A stretch of DNA of 64,000 nt from Ophiura sarsii (taxonomy: Eukaryota > Echinodermata > Ophiuroidea > Amphilepidida > Ophiuridae): positions 32,131,798-32,195,797 of the forward strand of contig CM069442.1 of NCBI GenBank assembly GCA_035610835.1, read 5' to 3'. How positions within the stretch are numbered: position 1 is the first letter of the stretch; each line of letters opens with the position of its first letter. Under the pieces are notes generated by a model, which worked only from the letters and a program-made list of their open reading frames with translations, searched no databases and was not told the origin of the DNA. The position numbers and the translations under genes were made by a program. This document shows, piece by piece, positions 58,213-64,000 of this stretch.

Positions 58213-59764
58213 CTTATAACGCTGACATGTGCTATACCTTGTTCAACATACGATGGGCAAAATATAGCTCTATAGGGCCATACAACTACCAAATACTAAA
58301 CAAATGAGCATCTAATGAGATTGACTGGGTTAAAACCAGACTATAATGCACAAACAAAACACTTGATACATACACTGCCCAGAGCCATCTTGCACAGCAT
58401 TAATTGATCAAAGTATAATTGGTTGAAATTTAAAACTGGTGATTGCCTGTCCAAAGACACGGCAATCCCAATTGTGCCATATACAAGACAACTCATTCCC
58501 ATCCAAAGATGAAAACACTGGCTGATTCAGCTGAAATGTAACACTGGCTGATTCAGCTGAAATGTCCTCATAGTTATTCTCAGTCATGATATACGGTAGA
58601 TCCTTCGTAGTTTGTGGCAACCAGTAGATTGTTAGGACTGATGTTGTCAACAGCTATGGCAACTATGTATTGAAAACTACTGTTAAACACTTGGAAGTTG
58701 CCTGAGCATAAATGCTGTTGAAATGACACATTATATGATTTTCATAATAAACTGGAATATTTTCAACCACACATACCTAACCAGATCTATTAGTGTTTTA
58801 TTAGCACTTTATGGCACACTAGATGAGAATCAATCTTGCTGGAACCTATTCACGAGGCTTGATCAGTCCATAAACTGCAACTTGTCTTGACTCTCCATAT
58901 AGTAATGATGCACAGGGCCTGCGCTTACGATTCGTTATCTCCGGCGCCTGTAAGCCTACAACTTGTTGATTCGTTGTCATCTGCTTCTACACTCGGTTCT
59001 TTTGTGTTATTAAGTTTGTCTTGATGAAGCACTGTCGGGTGACGTCTGGCGCACTTGGTCGTTTTGCAGACCAGCCTGGCTTTGCAATCCTTGCTGAAAT
59101 GAGTGCCCTTCTTGAGGCACCCGAAGCAGAGTCTCGCTTGTTTCAGAAACTCCAGTCTCTCCTGCACAGGTAACTTGGACAATTTGTAGCATGATTCTAA
59201 GTGGTGGTTGGTACCCTTGCAGTACACGCAAGACTTCTCACATGATTTTTCTGACGTCTTATTTGAGTTTTGGTCAGTGCTCATTGCATAACTTCTGACA
59301 GGATTAGTATTGTTCCTGTTGTATTTCTTACTAGAATCACCTTCCTTCTGTGTTTGGATAGTACCAAAGACTGGGTTTATCATTATCTTTGACTGTTTAT
59401 CTACAAACCGCACAAGGTCATGAAAATTCACGGACTGGCCCCTTTCTTCTTCAATTTCATACACCTTGTTCCTCCACGAACTTCTGAGCCTGTAAGGAAG
59501 TTTCTTTGTAAGTACTTGAAGGCTGCTTGTATGATTCAGCTCATCCAAAGCACGCACACTGCTCATAGTATTGTGAGCTTCTGTCAAGAACATTGAGAAT
59601 TTGCTCAGTGCATCTGAGTCATGTTCTTTAATCTCTGTCCAATTAAGTGCCCTTTTCTGAGCTGCTTGAGCTATTTTGCGTGGATCTCCAAATCGTTTAT
59701 GTAATAACTCCTTGGCGTTGTAATAACCCCTTCCGGGTTCACATAAAGTAAACAACTGTTGACC

Positions 59765-60012
59765 AATACTATTAGTTATTAGGTGAGGTTGGGTCGGATA
59801 CGGATTATATCTAGCCGATACAGACTTCGAGAGTCTAAAACACTATTAAAACACTTATTAAAACACTATTAAAACAAAACAAGAACAAATGATTCTGTAA
59901 AGTAATAGTCACCTAAAACCCGAGCAAGTTCAGATGCAATCCGACGATCGTCACGTCGGCGTAGCAACCCTACTACAACGCATGCGCAGTTCCTTACTGA
60001 CCGGATACGGGA
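59765..60012. mobile_element. Unidentified insertion inside the gag-like frame
   Basis: The gag-type translation breaks off after a TTGEAN motif near 60015 and resumes with LFTLCEPGRG near 59755. The sequence between has no gag similarity and carries GGATACGG words at both edges and a triplicated AAAACACTTATTAAAAC-like phrase. Its length keeps the flanks in the same frame, but it has stops in that frame. Probably a short non-autonomous element; a retained intron is less likely. Confidence 0.5.
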
Positions 60013-60342
60013 TACGGGGGTCGGAAAGATTGGCTTCTCCTGTGGTATACTAGCAAAGGTACGCTAACCCGTCTTTGCTATTGTGTGTCTTATCTTCGAC
60101 GCCATATTCAAAAGCCTTTATAAATGTTGTGTATTTCAGAGGATCTCCATCAAATTTACTTATCCTTTGCTCTGGTAGAGAGGCTCGTACCTGCTGTTGT
60201 ATGAGCAGCTCTGTGAGTTTCCTCATATCTTGCTGTTGTTGAATTTGGTTGTGATGCACTGGATACTGCGTTTGCGAATAATGCGCTTGTGGATATCACA
60301 TAAGATCTTGCTGCACTTGTTGTTGCGACGTTTGTTATTGCG

Positions 60343-61020
60343 ATGCTTGTTGTTGCAAACTATGTTGTTGCGACAATTGTTGTTGCAAACTATGATGTTG
60401 CGACACTTGTGGCTGCACACCTTGTTGTTGCAAATCTTGATATTGCGGCGCTTGTTGTTGCAAACCTTGTTGTTGCCTACCATGATATTGCGACGCTTGC
60501 TGTTGCAAACCGTGATATCGTGAAGCTTGTTGTTGCGACACCTTTTGTTGAAAACCTTGTTGTTGCGATGATTGTTGTTGCAAACCTTGTTGTTGCGATG
60601 ATTGTTGTTGCAAACCTTGTTGTTGCGATGATTGTTGTTGCGACGACTGTTGTTGCAAACCTTGTTGTTGCGATGATTGTTGTTGCAAACCTTGTTGTTG
60701 CGACGTTTGGTTTTGCGGCGCTTGTTGTTGGGACGCTTGTTGTTGCGAAACCTGTTGTTGCAAATCTTGTTGTTGCGATGATTGTTGTTGCAAACCTTGT
60801 TGTTGCGATGATTGTTGTTGCAAACCTTGTTGTTGCGATGATTGTTGTTGCAAACCTTGTTGTTGCGATGATTGTTGTTGCGACGACTGTTGTTGCAAAC
60901 CTTGTTGTTGCGACGTTTGGTTTTGTGGCGCTTGTTGTTGGGACGCTTGTTGCGACACCTGTAATTGTTGCGACGTCTGTTGTTGCAAACCTTGATGTTG
61001 CGACGTCTGTTGTTGCAAAC
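60343..61020 (-). repeat. 30-base minisatellite encoding glutamine-rich repeats
   Basis: Units of about 30 bases encode [14 protein letters not shown] decapeptides on the minus strand. Central copies are near identical and the edges are degenerate. Two higher-order blocks (about 60553-60760 and 60765-60950) are near duplicates, pointing to unequal exchange. The long plus-strand frame here is the antisense shadow of the repeat. Confidence 0.85.
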
Positions 61021-61300
61021 CTTGTTGGTTCTGGAAGACCCAGCTTTGTACTCTTTGTGATTTTACCTCACTTAGGGAGTCTGTATCATTGTCACACACT
61101 GTGTGGATTCTGGCATTGGCCATAGCCACCATTTCTACTTCCATGACTTCTCTTTCCCACTGTAATTCTTCTAATTGACTTCTTTGTAGTATTAGTGCTT
61201 CTTTCCTTTCTATTCCTTGTTTCCTTTTGAGTGCCTCCATCTTATCAGTCCGTGCACTTGATGCTCCTTATTTTTTAGGCGTCTGGTAACTCCTCATAGG

Positions 61301-61984
61301 CTTTCTTATATATTGGCTAATATTGCAAACTGAGACAACTTTTGTGTCTCAGATTGCAAATGTCTTAGAATTCATATTTACACGAATCTGGTAACAGTTC
61401 GAAAGTTTTTCTACTAATGTAGGAGCTCTGAAGCCTTAAAATCTCCTACAGGAATACTTTAAGTAGCTTCATTTAACTTTCCTTGAACGCGAAACAGCCT
61501 TTCGTAGATTTCACACACGTCGGGTCAATATGGACCATTTAAGTAAAGTTTACACCCATAACACGTTGTATATGCTACTCTGCACATGTTTAGATTATAA
61601 TATTTTACATACGGTATCAAAGTCACGTGTGGTTCTCGGTGGGGGGGGGGGGGGGGGGGGGGTGCTATTGAGAAAAAACGATTTATCATATCTTCTATGG
61701 AAATAGAAAAAATAAATGCGATATTATGATATATTTAAAAGTATGTATATTGTTTATTTGAATATATTATCAAAGTTCATGAATTAGACTAACCTCTCAT
61801 TTTTGTTGGTTAATTTATGATTACATTTAAAATCATGTGTCCTTTTTGGGAGCCCTTGGGATGATTCCCATTCAAATCAATGTCCTTCACTTGTGTGCGT
61901 AATAAATGGTGTGGTTAGGAGGTCATGTTCGTGCTATTTGTTTCACCTTTAGAGCTAACTGGTTCATTGAAATCATTGTTTTTA
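61301..61984. other. No gene seen; G-run
   Basis: Contains a run of G at 61641-61661. No LTR-like terminus was recognised next to the gag fragment. Confidence 0.4.
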
Positions 61985-62515
61985 TTGAAGGGTTGATTTA
62001 CTGATTTCTGCTTTGAAACACAACCATAATACTGCAGTGACCTATATTCACGAAAATCATGACAATAGAAGTTATCCATCATAATATTAACCAATTGTAT
62101 AATATGTCATATCCGTCACCGATTATGTCCTTGCGCCACCTGACACAAAAATAATTTGAATGCATTTATTATCTGTTGTATCTAACTTCATCAATATCTC
62201 ATCCCGCCATCTAACAGATAAGTAATTTTACAGACGACTGAAGGAACTTATTTCACAACTGGAGCGGGAAGAGCTGAGACAAAAGGATGTCCAGTATATG
62301 TCTCAAGCAAATATTAGTTGTGTGTTGCGTTGTTTCGACGTCTTGGTTTAACGTGGTATCTGGAGAAGGTAAGTGAACTTTACGAAAGTACAAGACAAAG
62401 TAATATCAATTGGCCGAATAAATAACAATTAACGGTTACCCTCGCTAGCATACTATGCTCGGGACACATGTAATGGAAATTTGTACTAAGAGAACCATTA
62501 TACTGACCCAGTGTA
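61985..62515 (+). repeat. Dispersed repeat family, copy 3
   Basis: Matches 5000-5500 closely: GATTTACTGATTTCTGCTTT, AATAGAAGTTATCCATCAT, ATCTCAAGCAAATATTAGTT, GGTTTAACGTGGTATCTGGA and ATCAATTGGCCGAATAAAT. The right part seen in copies 1 and 2 (GCTCAGTAGGTC onward) is missing. Confidence 0.7.
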
Positions 62516-62520
62516 AGTAC

Positions 62521-62880
62521 TCACGTGTACGTTTCAGATACGACTGTATCCTTTGTCAACACTTTTGGTAGTGATGATCTTGACGACTCATGACGCTTTT
62601 TGCAATCTTGGAGTTGCCAGATCATCAAAACGTGAGTGAGGTAGAATTGCCCCTCGTCGCGGTTCATCGTTGAGGTCCCCTTCTTCCTGATTTCTATATC
62701 CTCTCGGATCCATCTATTATACCTGTCTTGCTCCGTATCTATAACCCTTGCCTTGCCTCGTCCCATCCGAGAACATGATTAGAGTCTACAACATGGACTG
62801 TTATTGCCGATTTGTTGACCTGAGTGAGCGACGCCTTTCTCCCTGCCCTGGTAGTTGTTGTTTTATTAGCCTTTTCTGCC
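62521..62880 (-). mobile_element. Penelope-like element, C-terminal (GIY-YIG-linked) remnant
   Basis: The minus strand encodes VNKSAITVHVVDSNHVLGWD. After one frameshift come RVIDTEQDRYNRWIRE, DIEIRKKG and MNRDEGQFYL. This KSAxTxHxxxxNHxxxW / RxxRWIREAIEIRK / MNRDEG series is the conserved C-terminal part of the GIY-YIG region in Penelope-like retroelements. The catalytic GIY-YIG start and the RT are absent. A shorter related piece may lie near 33760. Confidence 0.6.
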
Positions 62881-62935
62881 TCTAATACTTGTGTTCGCCG
62901 AGTCTTGTGCCGAATTGTCGCCCGGTTTTACCTAC

Positions 62936-63603
62936 CGCCCAGATAGCAATACTACGTTGGGCCTACGTTGGGCCAACGAAAGCACTTACGTTTGCCCAAC
63001 GTCAAAAAATGACGTTGGACCAACGTAATTTTGTCCGGCAAGCCAACGTTGGCATAACGTCATTTGTTTGACGTTGGCACAACGTCCCCAGATAGCAAGA
63101 CTACGTTGGGCCAACGTACGAACGTTGGCAAAACGTTGACCCAATCGTTACACACCACACACACCGGTATAGACTATAGATAATAGACCTGCTTAAGTGT
63201 TTCTAAAACTTCAATTCGAGATCTAAAACACGGGGTGGGCAAATAATAGGAATTCTGGGCGATGCAGCAGAGCTACATACATCACTTCCTCTCGGTAGTG
63301 AACCAATTACTTGTATTGGGAATTCTGGGCGATGCAGCAGAGCTACATACATCATTACCGATCTGTAACTGTTATTAAAATGTTATTAAACTATATAATA
63401 TATCTTACATCTCTTATCATTGGTGTTTTAATGTGGTTGGGCAAACGTTGGCTTGCCGACCGTCGCCTACCGACCAATTGCCAACGTCATTTTGACGTTG
63501 ATTTGCCAACCATTTACCGACATAAAATCCTGTTAAAACTCAACGTTGGCTTTCCGACCGCGACCTTGCCGATCATTGCCAACGTAATCTTGCTATCTGG
63601 GCG
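62936..63603. mobile_element. TIR element with CGCCCAGATAGCAA ends and ACGTTGG repeats
   Basis: CGCCCAGATAGCAA at 62936 is matched in inverse by TTGCTATCTGGGCG ending at 63603. Sub-terminal blocks are packed with ACGTTGG/CCAACGT in both orientations. An internal second CCCAGATAGCAAGACTACGT at 63088 shows a partly duplicated end. A 65-base tandem pair (GGAATTCTGGGCGATGCAGC onward) lies at 63249-63355. No transposase. Confidence 0.8.
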
Positions 63604-64000
63604 GGTTTCCCTAAAAAATTGTGCACGTATTTACCCAACTTGTTGACCATGACGTTCTAATATTTGGTGTAAGATGTTTACACATATTGAAAGACTAAAC
63701 ACCTGGCTTTCAGATGCTGCTTATTTCATCTAATTCAGATTTGTCAATCCTGAGATATGGACAATTATCTAGAGCTACCCAGAATCGATGTTGTGCCACT
63801 TTACAGTTTCAAAGGTTTACTCCTAAGATCATGAAGATACAACTTCCACTTGTACGATTGCCCTTCACCAGTATTATGCAAAATAACATTTTTGTAGACA
63901 ATTACACTTCCAATCTATGAAAATCAATAATTCTAATTAGGGTCACTCGTGGTATTATTGTTACGTATTGATTTCACACCTAAATAGATAGTTTAAGATG
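63604..64000. other. No gene seen at the right edge
   Basis: The 68-codon frame at 63714-63920 has no recognisable domain or splice context. Confidence 0.4.

Larger units (their letters stand above)
58925..61300 (-). pseudogene. Broken gag-like gene of a Bel/Pao-type LTR retrotransposon
   Basis: One minus-strand frame runs from about 61300 to 58925. In order it has a charged helical N-terminal part (ELQWEREVMEVEMVA), a glutamine-rich minisatellite, the FDGDPLKYTTFIKAFEYGVE block and FRFGDP-type region of Bel/Pao gag (DUF1759), then KKLPYRLRSSW and two zinc-knuckle-like clusters (CVYCKGTNHHLESC, CFGCLKKGTHFSKDC). In-frame stops lie at 60335-60337, 60296-60298 and 60050-60052, with another near 61270, and about 240 bases of unrelated sequence interrupt the domain. 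No protease, RT or integrase follows and no LTR pair was found. It is a fossil fragment. Confidence 0.82.

Noticed and set aside
60343..61125. 260-codon plus-strand ORF rich in VVANLVVA
   Set aside because: It is antisense to the glutamine-rich minisatellite in the minus-strand gag-like frame; the repeat unit simply lacks stops on both strands.
1..64000. Bacterial-type systems, CRISPR arrays or a biosynthetic cluster
   Set aside because: Spliced exons, eukaryotic retroelements and lack of long ORFs rule out a prokaryotic origin; the repeat arrays found have no spacer-repeat regularity of CRISPR type.

Overview
This is eukaryotic nuclear DNA, AT-rich and crowded with repeats. It most likely comes from a marine invertebrate. 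The case rests on spliced phase-1 exons, Calx-beta and F-type-lectin-like (FTP) modules, and a mixed transposon load: non-LTR retroelements, a Bel/Pao-type gag, Penelope-like remnants and many short inverted-repeat elements. The phylum cannot be fixed from the sequence. I found no bacterial-type operons, rRNA, CRISPR arrays or convincing intact tRNA genes.

Only one host gene is well supported. It lies on the + strand from 24606 to 48125, in 17 visible coding exons. Every exon is bounded by AG/GT and every internal junction is phase 1. The visible product is about 947 residues: an unassigned N-terminal region (three exons), an FTP galactose-binding-like domain (three exons), five Calx-beta domains each split over two exons (ten exons), and a last exon with one membrane segment and a short tail. 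The start codon, signal peptide and promoter were not found, so the 5' end lies upstream of 24606. The predicted protein is a type I membrane glycoprotein whose ectodomain carries a degenerate lectin fold followed by repeated acidic, potentially calcium-binding modules.

1-24.6 kb holds no recognised host exon. It contains a degenerate satellite at the left edge, an internally deleted LINE (2.0-3.3 kb), tRNA-like SINE heads, a LINE fragment split by a nested inverted-repeat element (6.0-7.5 kb), an L2/CR1-like LINE with a very long TTATG tail (12.4-14.0 kb), a duplicated AT-rich block (16.3-17.0 kb), palindromes (17.4-18.0 kb), a mariner-like non-autonomous element carrying a smaller MITE (18.0-19.2 kb), and a foldback element with tandem-repeat core (20.0-22.2 kb).

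24.6-48.1 kb is the gene. Its introns are swollen by mobile DNA: a long palindrome, an element flanked by TTAA, TA-flanked MITEs, a LINE 3' end and tRNA-like sequences. A hairpin-forming repeat begins 22 bases after the stop codon, inside the probable 3' UTR.

48.1-64.0 kb is again mostly repeat: an array of seven 20-base palindromes, further copies of families seen on the left, a broken Bel/Pao-type gag with a glutamine-rich minisatellite (minus strand, 58.9-61.3 kb), a Penelope-like C-terminal remnant (62.5-62.9 kb) and an ACGTTGG-rich inverted-repeat element (62.9-63.6 kb).
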